Source: a virus. Taken from it: a DNA stretch of 56,479 nt. Of this stretch, positions 31,527-38,911 are shown piece by piece. Location: the IMG/VR virus record IMGVR_UViG_3300010160_000055, positions 1-56,479 of that record. One strand, written 5' to 3'. The notes under the pieces were generated by a model that worked only from the letters and a program-made list of their open reading frames with translations, did no database searches and was not told the origin of the DNA. How positions within the stretch are numbered: position 1 is the first letter of the stretch; each line of letters begins with the position of its first letter. Made by a program: the position numbers and the translations under genes.

Positions 31527-31805
31527 TTAGAATTCTTGTATTAATATGTTTAACTCCCCTGTTCCTTTGATTAACCTATGATAGGTACTCTTTGGTATAA
31601 ATATTGTGTTTTTTAGTTGTTGAGGTATTTCGTCCTCTAGTTGAAACATCCAATCTGTTTCTCCTATTATTGTTACTTCTCGATCTTTCAGATCTCTATG
31701 CCACACTAATTCTGATTCGTCAATATCCTGTTTGAACTTTCTTTGGATAATGTCGAATGTTCTTAACTCCTGGTACGGTCTATCCTTTGAAGTACTTTCC
31801 TTCAT
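31527..31805 (-). CDS. Small cupin-like protein
   Basis: 92 residues. The core V-W-H-R-D-L-K-D-R-E-V-T-I-I-G-E (about 34-49), then W-M-F-Q-L-E-D-E-I-P, then I-F-I-P-K-S-T-Y-H-R-L-I-K-G is the pattern of a small cupin: a conserved W-H-R-D, an acidic/Gln middle strand, and I-P-K-x-x-Y-H-R. Cupins bind metals or small ligands; this phage subfamily has no known activity. It overlaps the ferritin-like gene by 26 bases, which suggests the two act together, perhaps in iron handling or oxidative stress (inference). Confidence 0.55.
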   Translation of the reverse strand: MKESTSKDRPYQELRTFDIIQRKFKQDIDESELVWHRDLKDREVTIIGETDWMFQLEDEIPQQLKNTIFIPKSTYHRLIKGTGELNILIQEF

Positions 31806-32325
31806 AATACAACACTTCGAAATTATTCTCTACGTTTACCAATTGTGCTGCATTTAATAGATCAGAATATTCAGCTACTGCTGCGTTCTGTATGGTTCTT
31901 AATTCTTGTAAGAAGTCAAAAGTGTTTAAATCAATCGGAAGTATCATACTAGAATCTACATTGTATTTTGTCAATAAATTATACTCTAAAGAATAAGCTT
32001 TATTTACTACATCAATAAGAGTCATAAAGGAAGGAATCATTTTAACTGGAGGGATAACTGGAACGATGTTCCATCCTACTAGGTATGTTTGAATCTTCTC
32101 TGCATGTGTTAATTCGGATGCTGCTTCGGCTGCAAAGAATGCTGCTGCTTTCATATATGCTTTGTCACTACACCAGTTTGATGCATTTCTGTAGAAATAA
32201 TGAGCTGTATACTCATCTCCCAGTCTCTCCACTAATAGCTCTGCTACCTCTGGTGAAAGAGTTCTAGGGCTTAAGATGTCAGTCTGTAGTGCAGATTGTA
32301 TCTCGTTTAGGTTTCTTTTTTTCAT
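31780..32325 (-). CDS. Ferritin-like protein
   Basis: 181 residues, all-helical. Metal-ligand pattern: E38 in L-G-D-E-Y-T-A-H-Y, and E71-x-x-H74 in A-A-S-E-L-T-H-A-E-K, the classic E-x-x-H of ferritin-like diiron proteins. Further carboxylates are in S-L-E-Y-N-L-L and A-A-V-A-E-Y-S-D-L-L. A full diiron set appears present. Such proteins oxidise and store iron or protect DNA from peroxide. A phage copy could supply iron control in the infected cell or be virion-associated. N-terminus M-K-K-R-N-L-N-E-I has a short leader-like character. It is preceded by a late-type AT box (32339-32350). Confidence 0.75.
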   Translation of the reverse strand: MKKRNLNEIQSALQTDILSPRTLSPEVAELLVERLGDEYTAHYFYRNASNWCSDKAYMKAAAFFAAEAASELTHAEKIQTYLVGWNIVPVIPPVKMIPSFMTLIDVVNKAYSLEYNLLTKYNVDSSMILPIDLNTFDFLQELRTIQNAAVAEYSDLLNAAQLVNVENNFEVLYYEGKYFKG

Positions 32326-32338
32326 TTGTTCTTATCTT

Positions 32339-32350
32339 TTATATAAATAT
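32339..32350 (-). promoter_or_regulatory. Putative late promoter box
   Basis: Minus strand AATATTTATATA about 13 bases before the ferritin-like start. It is a weaker form of the recurrent box and overlaps the end of the preceding gene. Confidence 0.3.
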
Positions 32351-32904
32351 TACCAATATCCTGAGAAGTTCTTAGCTCCTCCTAACGACTTCCAATACCT
32401 TCCAATATGACATCCCCAATAGTTTGGTGATAGTCTATTTTTCTCTGTAGCACATTTATGTCTTGCTGCAAAAGAGTGTCTTGCTTTTGGATCATCTATC
32501 TTAACCGATAGTCCTGTTGTACCTCCAAAGTTAACTTTTTTTATCTTTTTACTTTTTGGATCTCTAACATATACATAAAACTTTTTAGGTCCTCCTCTTT
32601 TAGGTTTTCCTAAAGTAACATTCTGACCGTGGTAGTCTGCTTCGTCTACCATTGGTAGATCTAAAGGTACTTTTTGTCCTTCGTATAGATCATACTCCCC
32701 TATATTTGTCTCCTCTAAAAGGATTCTATCCTCTTCACATAATTCTAAAGAACCGTCTCTGTTAAGTGTTCTTGCTTCATTGAACAATTGTATAAAAGCA
32801 TCAGAAGAATATCGGTAGACATTCTCAAAAATAGGGATACCATGCTTTAAATGGTAATTTAAGCCTGGTGTTGTATCAACTAGTAGGTTAAGTAGTTTTA
32901 TCAT
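32350..32904 (-). CDS. Conserved phage protein of unknown function
   Basis: 184 residues. The first 95 are leucine-rich and acidic. The C-terminal half is a basic module: K-F-Y-V-Y-V-R-D-P-K-S-K-K-I-K-K-V, then G-L-S-V-K-I-D-D-P-K-A-R-H-S-F-A-A-R-H, then C-A-T-E-K-N-R-L-S-P-N-Y-W-G-C-H. This R-H-x-F-x-A-R-H-x-C...P-x-Y-W-x-C block is widespread in T4-like phages and may bind metal through its Cys/His residues. Function unknown. It overlaps the GIY-YIG-like gene by 17 bases. Confidence 0.6.
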   Translation of the reverse strand: MIKLLNLLVDTTPGLNYHLKHGIPIFENVYRYSSDAFIQLFNEARTLNRDGSLELCEEDRILLEETNIGEYDLYEGQKVPLDLPMVDEADYHGQNVTLGKPKRGGPKKFYVYVRDPKSKKIKKVNFGGTTGLSVKIDDPKARHSFAARHKCATEKNRLSPNYWGCHIGRYWKSLGGAKNFSGYW

Positions 32905-33337
32905 AAAAATCTTTTCTAAAATATCTTCCTTCTATATTATCGTTTATGTAATTTGAATCTGGTTCTATTACTCCTTTAATAAATAGGAATTTATTTTCAT
33001 AGTACGTATGCAACTTCTTATTTGGAGTAAAGATAAGAATTTCTCTTGAGAATTCCGACTGTTTACCTTCTTTTATTAAACCTTTTATTTCTGAATGGGA
33101 TCCATAATAGGTCTTCCAATCAGATTCTTTTCTAACTATTTTAGATTTACTAGCTCTTTTATCTGTTATTAAAGCTAGTTCTTTCTTTCCTAAAGCTTTT
33201 TTTGTAACAGAAATAAGTTGCTTCTTTCCTAAGTACTTTCTACCTGTTGGCAGGTGTGTTACTTCATAGATAAACCCGAAGTTGTCTCCGGGCATATCTG
33301 ATAGTTCTTTTATTTCTTTATTTTGATATAACCACAT
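32888..33337 (-). CDS. GIY-YIG-fold endonuclease-like protein
   Basis: 149 residues. N-F-G-F-I-Y-E-V-T-H-L-P-T-G-R-K-Y-L-G (19-37) matches the first two strands of the GIY-YIG domain (here G-F-I-Y ... K-Y-L-G). W-K-T-Y-Y-G-S (about 94-100) and E-N-K-F-L-F (about 135-140, candidate catalytic Glu) complete the domain. The family includes free-standing homing endonucleases and repair nucleases. No interrupted target gene is evident here, and close packing with neighbours argues for a settled phage gene rather than a recent homing insertion. Confidence 0.65.
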   Translation of the reverse strand: MWLYQNKEIKELSDMPGDNFGFIYEVTHLPTGRKYLGKKQLISVTKKALGKKELALITDKRASKSKIVRKESDWKTYYGSHSEIKGLIKEGKQSEFSREILIFTPNKKLHTYYENKFLFIKGVIEPDSNYINDNIEGRYFRKDFYDKTT

Positions 33338-33348
33338 TTTTTATTTTT

Positions 33349-33669
33349 TTATAGCCAAGGAAGTCCTCTTTCTTCTGTTATAAGTTCTTTAGCTTCTTTT
33401 CGAGCTTCAAGAATTTTTTTAATTTTATTTTCAAAATCAGTAACTTCTGCAGTTCCTAATGAAGTTTTAACCCACCCCACTATTACGTCTTCTGTTAACT
33501 CTTTAAAAGGTACAAATCCAGGTGTTGTTGGATCTCCGGTTAGAGATATAGTGCCTAGTTTTCGGTCTATTTCTCCTTCAGCTTCTATTGTACATCCGTA
33601 TAATACTTCTGTAATTAGTCCGTCTGATGATCTTCTTTTTGTATCAAAAATCTGCCAAGTTATTTCCAT
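33349..33669 (-). CDS. Conserved small protein linked to the fibre module
   Basis: 106 residues. M-E-I-T-W-Q-I-F-D-T-K-R then G-L-I-T-E-V-L-Y-G-C-T-I-E-A-E-G (20-34) and L-T-E-D-V-I-V-G-W-V-K-T-S-L-G (about 58-72), ending in a charged helix and G-L-P-W. I recognise the layout from other phages (commonly next to fibre genes) but know of no function. It begins 12 bases after the fibre gene's stop. A chaperone or assembly role for the fibre is a guess from position. Confidence 0.55.
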   Translation of the reverse strand: MEITWQIFDTKRRSSDGLITEVLYGCTIEAEGEIDRKLGTISLTGDPTTPGFVPFKELTEDVIVGWVKTSLGTAEVTDFENKIKKILEARKEAKELITEERGLPWL

Positions 33670-33681
33670 ATTTCTTTACTA

Positions 33682-34467
33682 TTATGTTATTGTTATTTTT
33701 CCCCAACCATTTCCAGCTGCTGTAACACCTCCGGTATATACATATAGGTTTAAGTTTGCTCCTGAGCTTCCTGATAATATAATACTACCTGTTGCTGCTG
33801 TTCCTGCTACCGGTGTTGTTGTAGTTGGTGTTAGTACTAGTAAATTATTTATAGTAGTTGATCCTGATACAAATAACGAACCTGTTACTGTAGTTGTTCC
33901 TATAATAGTTTTAGACCCTGTTATAAAGACTGAACCAGATATAGTTTTAGTTCCTATTAAAGTATTTGATCCTGTTACTAATAGTGACCCTGTTACTACT
34001 AGTCCACTAGTCATATTAACTAATCCCGAACCAGATATAGACATACGCTCTACTGGTGGATTTCCTGCACCTCCTGGGGATGTGTAAAATTTTAAGTTTC
34101 CTCCTCCACTATCTGACCCTCCTGGTGCACGGTCTGCAGTAGCTCTTATTTGAGCCATACTAAATGCTGTAGAGGCATCATCTTTTCCTGAGAATTGTAT
34201 AGTACCTAGAAATTCCCCAGCAGCAATTGTTGCACTAGTGTTTCTTAAGTCTAAAGTACCCCCACCAAAAACACTACTACTAAAAGCTATTATAGCTTGA
34301 GGATTAACTCCATAAGTTGGTGCACCTAATACACTAGTTGGACCTACTCTTAATGTACCTGATACACTAAATGAACCAGTTATTTGCATTTCGGATCCTG
34401 ATGCAAATATTAAATTTGATCTAGCATTATCTGCTGTACCATTTCCTACTATAAACGCAGATTGTGC
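33682..34467 (-). CDS. SHAEG fibre, C-terminal part (after a +1 frame break)
   Basis: Resumes at A-Q-S-A-F-I-V-G-N-G-T-A-D-N-A-R-S-N-L, a block that in related fibres directly follows H-V-Q-G-Q-Y-N-I-S-S, the last sensible residues of the preceding frame. An ORF start at 34497 exists but gives unrelated residues before this point. The region then has G-S-F-S-V-S-G-T-L-R-V and several x-T-G-S-x-x-V/I-T-G-S units (about 180-225 from the ORF start) and ends G-W-G-K-I-T-I-T. It probably forms the distal or connecting part of the fibre. One extra base (position 34468) or two missing bases accounts for the break. Confidence 0.65.
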   Translation of the reverse strand, partial: AQSAFIVGNGTADNARSNLIFASGSEMQITGSFSVSGTLRVGPTSVLGAPTYGVNPQAIIAFSSSVFGGGTLDLRNTSATIAAGEFLGTIQFSGKDDASTAFSMAQIRATADRAPGGSDSGGGNLKFYTSPGGAGNPPVERMSISGSGLVNMTSGLVVTGSLLVTGSNTLIGTKTISGSVFITGSKTIIGTTTVTGSLFVSGSTTINNLLVLTPTTTTPVAGTAATGSIILSGSSGANLNLYVYTGGVTAAGNGWGKITIT

Positions 34468-36043
34468 ATGAAGAAATATTATACTGCCCCTGTACATGTT
34501 GATTAGAACCTGATGCTACTGTGCTTAATCCTTCTGCATGTGAGTAGTCCCCTAATGCTTTTGTAGAATTTCCTTCGGCATGTGAAGCGTATCCAGAAGC
34601 TGTGGTATAGTATCCTTCAGCATGTGAACCTGTATTTGCACCAAGTGTATACATTCCTTCTGCGTGTGCATATTCAGTGGTAGCTCGTGTATATAGCCCT
34701 TCAGTATGTGAACCCCAAGCAGATGCTGTTGTATAATAACCTTCTGCGTGTGAATTTTGTCCTACTGATATTGTACCGTATCCTTCGGCATGTGAGTAAG
34801 AGCCTGATGCTATTGTAAGAGCACCTTCGGCGTGTGATGAGTTTCCTTTTGCTGCTGTACCGTTTCCTTCTGCATGTGAGTAAGAGCCTGATGCTATTGT
34901 AGATGCTCCTTCTGCATGTGATCCTAATCCAGAGGCTTCTGTACCGTTTCCTTCAGCGTGTGAGTATTGATTAGTTGCTTTTGTATAATAACCCTCAGCA
35001 TGTGAATTTTGGCCGTATGCTCTTGTCATAAACCCTTCTGCGTGTGTGTTTTGGCCGTATGTTGTAGAGATAAAGTACCCTACATTGCTTGATGGGTATG
35101 AGGTGATTTCAAACTGTGTCTGCCCTCCACCATAGCTTATAGAGGTTAAGGTGTATGTTCCATTAGTAATAAGATCTTCGTCTACTATAGTAATAGGACT
35201 ACCTGCTGTAAAATATGGTGTTAAATCTCCTGTTACTGATATAAATCCGTTATAGTCTGTATTATCATCTATAAAAGAAGTTCTATACCCTGCTACTGTT
35301 TGTTGACCTTCAGCATGTGTATAGCTTCCTCCTGCATAGGTATATGTTCCTTCAGCGTGTGTATAGCTTCCTAGTGCTACTGTATTTCCTCCTTGTGTGT
35401 GAGAGTATTGACCTATTGCTGTTGTTCCTGCTCCTTGAGCGTGTGAACCTGTGCCTGAAGCTGTATTTCCATTTCCTTCTGCATGTGCTGCAAATCCAGA
35501 TGCTACTGTATTAAATCCTTCAGCATGTGAATTATCTCCTGTTGCTTTTGTAACAGATCCTTCAGCGTGAGAAGAATTTCCTGATGCTGTTGTATATCGT
35601 CCTTCAGCATGTGAGTAACTTCCTGAGGCTATATTGATTTGTCCTTCTGCATGTGAGTAATCTCCTATTGCTCTTGCAAGATATCCTTCAGCGTGTGAAC
35701 CTACTCCTGATGCTATTGTAGATTGACCTTCGGCGTGTGCGTAACTATTAGATGCTGTTGTGATAAATCCTTCAGTATGTGCTCCGAATCCGGATGCAAG
35801 TGTAGTGTTTCCTTCAGCGTGTGCGTAGGTGTTTGATGCTCGTGTAGAGTATCCTTCGGTGTGTGTGTAATTTCCTGAAGCTGTAGTATAGTGTCCTTCA
35901 GCATGTGCTGATGTTGCTGTTGCAGTTGTGTAACTTCCTTCTGTATGTGATGTAGCACCTGTTGCTTTTGTATTCGAGCCTTCAGCGTGTGCGTAATAGA
36001 ATGATGCTGTTGTATTTGATCCTTCAGCGTGTGTTCCGTCGTA
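34427..36043 (-). CDS. SHAEG-repeat fibre, main shaft (after an in-frame TAA)
   Basis: This is one continuous open frame, in phase with 36044-36361. The first ATG is at 35029, but the same 14-residue repeat (H-A-E-G-x-x-T-x-A-S-G-x-Y-S) runs from 36043 onward without a stop. About 32 repeats are present, interrupted once (about 35020-35270) by a roughly 75-residue non-repeat insert containing D-Y-N-G-F-I-S-V-T-G-D-L and G-G-Q-T-Q-F-E-I-T-S-Y-P. Fourteen-residue repeats with this spacing form left-handed trimeric beta-rolls in YadA-type heads (family knowledge). The last 17 codons (C-T-I-C-V-Y-S-R-K-W-Y-S-R) are out of character because the correct frame is lost at 34468. Confidence 0.7.
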   Translation of the reverse strand, partial: YDGTHAEGSNTTASFYYAHAEGSNTKATGATSHTEGSYTTATATSAHAEGHYTTASGNYTHTEGYSTRASNTYAHAEGNTTLASGFGAHTEGFITTASNSYAHAEGQSTIASGVGSHAEGYLARAIGDYSHAEGQINIASGSYSHAEGRYTTASGNSSHAEGSVTKATGDNSHAEGFNTVASGFAAHAEGNGNTASGTGSHAQGAGTTAIGQYSHTQGGNTVALGSYTHAEGTYTYAGGSYTHAEGQQTVAGYRTSFIDDNTDYNGFISVTGDLTPYFTAGSPITIVDEDLITNGTYTLTSISYGGGQTQFEITSYPSSNVGYFISTTYGQNTHAEGFMTRAYGQNSHAEGYYTKATNQYSHAEGNGTEASGLGSHAEGASTIASGSYSHAEGNGTAAKGNSSHAEGALTIASGSYSHAEGYGTISVGQNSHAEGYYTTASAWGSHTEGLYTRATTEYAHAEGMYTLGANTGSHAEGYYTTASGYASHAEGNSTKALGDYSHAEGLSTVASGSNQHVQGQYNISSCTICVYSRKWYSR

Positions 36044-36157
36044 TTATGCTAAAGTGTTATATCCTTCAGCATGTGAATACTGTCCTGATGCTGTTGTAAG
36101 AGATCCTTCAGCGTGCGAGTAAGTACCTGTTGCGGTTGTAGAGTTACCTTCGGCGTG
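34500..36157 (-). repeat. Array of about 34 coding 42-bp repeats
   Basis: Each unit encodes 14 residues with consensus H-A-E-G-x-x-T-x-A-S-G-x-Y-S. Variants H-T-E-G, H-A-Q-G and H-T-Q-G occur. DNA-level identity between units is high around GCT-GAA-GGA or GCA-GAA-GGA. One 75-residue insert splits the array. Recombination between units could change shaft length. Confidence 0.85.
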
Positions 36158-36361
36158 TGAGTATACTCCTGTAGCAGTTGTGTTAGTACCTAATCCTAAG
36201 TTATATGGTGTAGCTGTTGCTGCTTGTACACTACTTCCTGTTGTATGGAAAACTAAGCTACTTCCTGATTGAGAGGAAGAATAGTATAGTGACGAAAAGT
36301 TTGTATCTACTTGATTGTAGGTTAGTGTTGATCCTGTTACAAGCCTTAGTGTTATTGCCAT
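36044..36361 (-). CDS. SHAEG-repeat fibre, N-terminal part (ends at in-frame TAA)
   Basis: 105 residues. M-A-I-T-L-R-L-V-T-G-S-T-L-T-Y-N-Q-V-D-T starts a virion-attachment head common to phage fibres of this type. From residue 69 three H-A-E-G repeats follow. The frame ends inside the third repeat at T-L-A-stop. The stop occupies the position that is Ser in most units, and the following residues Y-D-G-T keep the 14-residue spacing into the next H-A-E-G. A single C-to-A change (TCA to TAA) would explain it. The gene is the first after the paralogous pair at 36372-38207. Confidence 0.7.
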   Translation of the reverse strand: MAITLRLVTGSTLTYNQVDTNFSSLYYSSSQSGSSLVFHTTGSSVQAATATPYNLGLGTNTTATGVYSHAEGNSTTATGTYSHAEGSLTTASGQYSHAEGYNTLA

Positions 36362-36371
36362 GGTTTATTTT

Positions 36372-37211
36372 TTAAATATCTATTTTAACTATAATTGTCA
36401 TTTCTGTGTTTGCTGGTTTTGGAACTGGCTGTCCCATTTTACCTACTGCAATCAGTTCGTTTGCATCATTATACAACCCTACTGTTGTTACATATGGTTG
36501 AAAAGAGCTTCCTGTTACGTTACTTTTTAGTACTCCATCGCTTACACTCCCTGTTGTTGAGTATATGTTTCCATTGTTATCGTAGATCGTTCTTAAAGAT
36601 CCACTTAATGCAGATGGATTAAATGTAAAGTTATATTCTGACTCTCTTACCTTACAGTGGTAATTATACGTATAAATAGGTTGACTTGATTTAAAAGAAA
36701 TATTATTAATAGCAACACTTGCATAATCTCCCCTTGTTATTACTGCTAGTCCATGCGGGTAGATTACATCTCCTACATAAAGTCTAGGAGTAGAGCCAGA
36801 TCTATACAAACCACCTTCTCCGTCATCTAAAATAATACCTGTTGTTTTTACAAAATCTATAGATCCTTTAAAGTTTAATGATACTTTTCCTGGCTGTAGT
36901 GCATCTCCATATAATGCTCTTGGGATTGATACAATAGTTGCAACGTTTCCTCCGTAGAAATCTCTAGACTCTGGGTTAAATAGTGTTGTTTGCGGGTAGT
37001 AGTCAAAAGAATGTGAAACTACATTACCACTACTAAGGGACTTACTGGGGTAATATAGTTGATGAAGACTGTTTATATAACTATTGCTATTAGCAGTTAT
37101 TTGCTCTATACCGTAAGTAGTGTAGTTTACTCTTGGTATAGTCCATTGTTTATGAGCAACATATGTTGTTATGTAAGCATCTTGTTTGTTTAATTTTTTG
37201 TAAGCACCCAT
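36372..37211 (-). CDS. Virion structural protein, paralogue of the adjacent gene
   Basis: 279 residues, beta-rich. The last 100 residues (N-Y-H-C-K-V-R-E-S-E-Y-N-F-T-F-N-P, then Y-V-T-T-V-G-L-Y-N-D-A-N-E-L-I-A) closely match the C-terminus of the 37215-38207 protein (V-R-N-T-E-F-N-Y-S-T-N-P, Y-M-T-T-V-G-L-Y-N-D-N-N-D-L-L). The N-terminal part differs and holds K-Q-W-T-I-P-R-V-N-Y and S-H-S-F-D-Y-Y-P-Q-T-T-L-F-N-P. A shared attachment or assembly domain with different heads is inferred. A tail or fibre-base location is likely from position between fibre and baseplate genes. Confidence 0.6.
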   Translation of the reverse strand: MGAYKKLNKQDAYITTYVAHKQWTIPRVNYTTYGIEQITANSNSYINSLHQLYYPSKSLSSGNVVSHSFDYYPQTTLFNPESRDFYGGNVATIVSIPRALYGDALQPGKVSLNFKGSIDFVKTTGIILDDGEGGLYRSGSTPRLYVGDVIYPHGLAVITRGDYASVAINNISFKSSQPIYTYNYHCKVRESEYNFTFNPSALSGSLRTIYDNNGNIYSTTGSVSDGVLKSNVTGSSFQPYVTTVGLYNDANELIAVGKMGQPVPKPANTEMTIIVKIDI

Positions 37212-37214
37212 TCA

Positions 37215-38207
37215 TTAAAAATCAAGTTTAATACGTATTAATGCTTCTTTTGTAAAATCTTTAACTAATGGTTTTGATAATTTTGCTACTCCTAACAAGT
37301 CATTATTATCGTTATATAACCCTACTGTTGTCATGTACGATTGAGGAGTGTTAACCATTACACTATGTCTTAAATCTCCTGAACCTGTAATATTTGATGG
37401 ATTAGTAGAGTAGTTAAACTCTGTATTTCTAACCCTAACAAAAACGTAGTTTGAAGTAATTGTTTCTTCAGATCTTATACTAAAATTTGACCCAGATATA
37501 ATTGCATCTGAGAATGCTTTTTTGTTACCACCTTCTGCGTTGTAACTTTCTGATACAAGAAGGTTGATTCCGTAAGTATTGTCCTTAAGAGTGTTTGTAT
37601 TAAATATAAAAACACCTACATCTGGTAAGAATTTACCGTAAGATCCTGAAATAGCTACAAAGGTACTGTTACCTGTATATACTCCGTTTGCAATTGTACC
37701 GCTCACTATATCGTAAACTCTTCCTGCATCTAAGTATGAAAGAGTGCTAACAGTTGTACTATTGTCTATTAGTTTAAGAGTTTTACTTCCACTAATTAAT
37801 GTTAATTCAAAACTTCCTGGAAGTAATTTTTCTTTAAATCTAGCTCTATTAACTGTTATAATGTGAATTGAGTTTGGTGTCGGTCCTCCGAAGTTAAAAT
37901 TTGTATTTTCATCTCCGTTAATTAAAGTTCTATACTGCCCGTATATAACTGATGAAGGAGATTTTCCTACTTCAGTTGTAGTAAGTAGTGCAGAACCACT
38001 TCCGTTTACATTTCCGTATGCTGTAGAAAATTGTACATCTGTTGAAGCTGGTGTATATACGTTATAATAATACTTCCCTGAGGCTAGGTTTGCTTGTGTT
38101 CCGAGAGCCATTGAGGTTAAGGTAGTTGTCTGGTTTGACCAAGCTGGTGCTACTATTGAGTCTGCGCTTAACGCTATGTCCTCTGTGTCGAATCTTTTAA
38201 ATGACAT
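37215..38207 (-). CDS. Virion structural protein, paralogue of the adjacent gene
   Basis: 330 residues, mostly beta with many S, T and N. It opens M-S-F-K-R-F-D-T-E-D-I-A-L-S-A-D-S-I-V-A, an N-terminal pattern typical of structural proteins of Bacteroidota T4-like phages. Mid-protein Y-G-Q-Y-R-T-L-I-N-G-D-E-N-T-N-F and the C-terminal V-G-L-Y-N-D-N-N-D-L-L-G-V-A-K-L domain are recognisable as conserved, but no function is known to me. It is three bases from both neighbours, so the cluster 36372-38870 is one transcription unit. Confidence 0.6.
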   Translation of the reverse strand: MSFKRFDTEDIALSADSIVAPAWSNQTTTLTSMALGTQANLASGKYYYNVYTPASTDVQFSTAYGNVNGSGSALLTTTEVGKSPSSVIYGQYRTLINGDENTNFNFGGPTPNSIHIITVNRARFKEKLLPGSFELTLISGSKTLKLIDNSTTVSTLSYLDAGRVYDIVSGTIANGVYTGNSTFVAISGSYGKFLPDVGVFIFNTNTLKDNTYGINLLVSESYNAEGGNKKAFSDAIISGSNFSIRSEETITSNYVFVRVRNTEFNYSTNPSNITGSGDLRHSVMVNTPQSYMTTVGLYNDNNDLLGVAKLSKPLVKDFTKEALIRIKLDF

Positions 38208-38210
38208 ATC

Positions 38211-38870
38211 TTATTGATTTACTTTTGTAATTGTTACCGGAATTGTTAATCTAGCTCCTGAATCTCTACCTACTACTGTAATTGTTGTTTGTAAGGATGT
38301 ATTTGTTCCAAACAATGTATTAATAGTAGTAGCAGTTAAGTTAATAGAAGTACCAATTACTGTTTTAGAAACGTTTGTTCCTAATGTAGTTGTAGAATTT
38401 AAAGCTGTAGCTTCAGCTGTATTAATTCCTACTCCGTTAAATGTATTAAGAACTCTAGCATCTGCTATTGTTGCTACATATCCACCTGCTTCAAAAGTAT
38501 TTGTACTACTTAAGTAATTAAGTGTTTGAGGTGTTATCGCTAACGATGCTCCTTGCTTTAGTATTATTGCGGAATAACCTAAATCTATAACTGGTAACTT
38601 AGCAGTACCTCTAGGAAGAGTTGTAAGTTTATACTTCATAATTTGAGACTCATCAGGAAACGCTTCTAATAATGGCATAGCTTCAATAGCTTCACCGTAA
38701 TAGTCTGATCCAGATACGTGTGCTGGATTATATAATGTATAGTCTATTTCGTCATCTGCTAACGCAAATTGTGTTATTTTGAAAGAACCATCTCCTCTTG
38801 CAAGTAATTCTCTTCCTTTTTTTGTTAAAATTGCATCTACAGTTACTACTGTATTACTTAAGTATCCCAT
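38211..38870 (-). CDS. Virion structural protein
   Basis: 219 residues. The N-terminal 60 residues, V-D-A-I-L-T-K-K-G-R-E-L-L-A-R-G-D-G-S-F then K-I-T-Q-F-A-L-A-D-D-E-I-D-Y, form a conserved domain I associate with tail or baseplate structural proteins of large phages. The C-terminal half is a T/V/N-rich beta domain (T-I-T-V-V-G-R-D-S-G-A-R-L-T-I-P-V-T-I). It follows an intergenic region with a late-type AT box (38885-38897). Exact role unknown. Confidence 0.6.
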   Translation of the reverse strand: MGYLSNTVVTVDAILTKKGRELLARGDGSFKITQFALADDEIDYTLYNPAHVSGSDYYGEAIEAMPLLEAFPDESQIMKYKLTTLPRGTAKLPVIDLGYSAIILKQGASLAITPQTLNYLSSTNTFEAGGYVATIADARVLNTFNGVGINTAEATALNSTTTLGTNVSKTVIGTSINLTATTINTLFGTNTSLQTTITVVGRDSGARLTIPVTITKVNQ

Positions 38871-38884
38871 TTTACTTTGTTTTT

Positions 38885-38897
38885 ATTAATAAATATA
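38885..38897 (-). promoter_or_regulatory. Putative late promoter box
   Basis: Minus strand ATATATTTATTAA about 15 bases before the 38870 start, in a 41-base gap. Confidence 0.35.
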
Positions 38898-38911
38898 TCA
38901 TTTTATTGTTT

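Noticed and set aside
32888-33337. Recent homing endonuclease insertion
   Set aside because: No split target gene nearby, and its ends overlap or abut neighbours as for resident genes.
33551-34087. 178-residue plus-strand ORF
   Set aside because: It lies antisense to the T-G-S-repeat fibre gene; its Val/Pro-rich repeats are the shadow of that repeat. Other plus-strand ORFs (for example 4664-5083, 17245-17637, 9161-9526) are likewise antisense shadows.
34500-36157. Regular 42-bp repeats that could look like a CRISPR array
   Set aside because: The repeats are contiguous, coding and in frame with no spacers; they encode the SHAEG fibre shaft.
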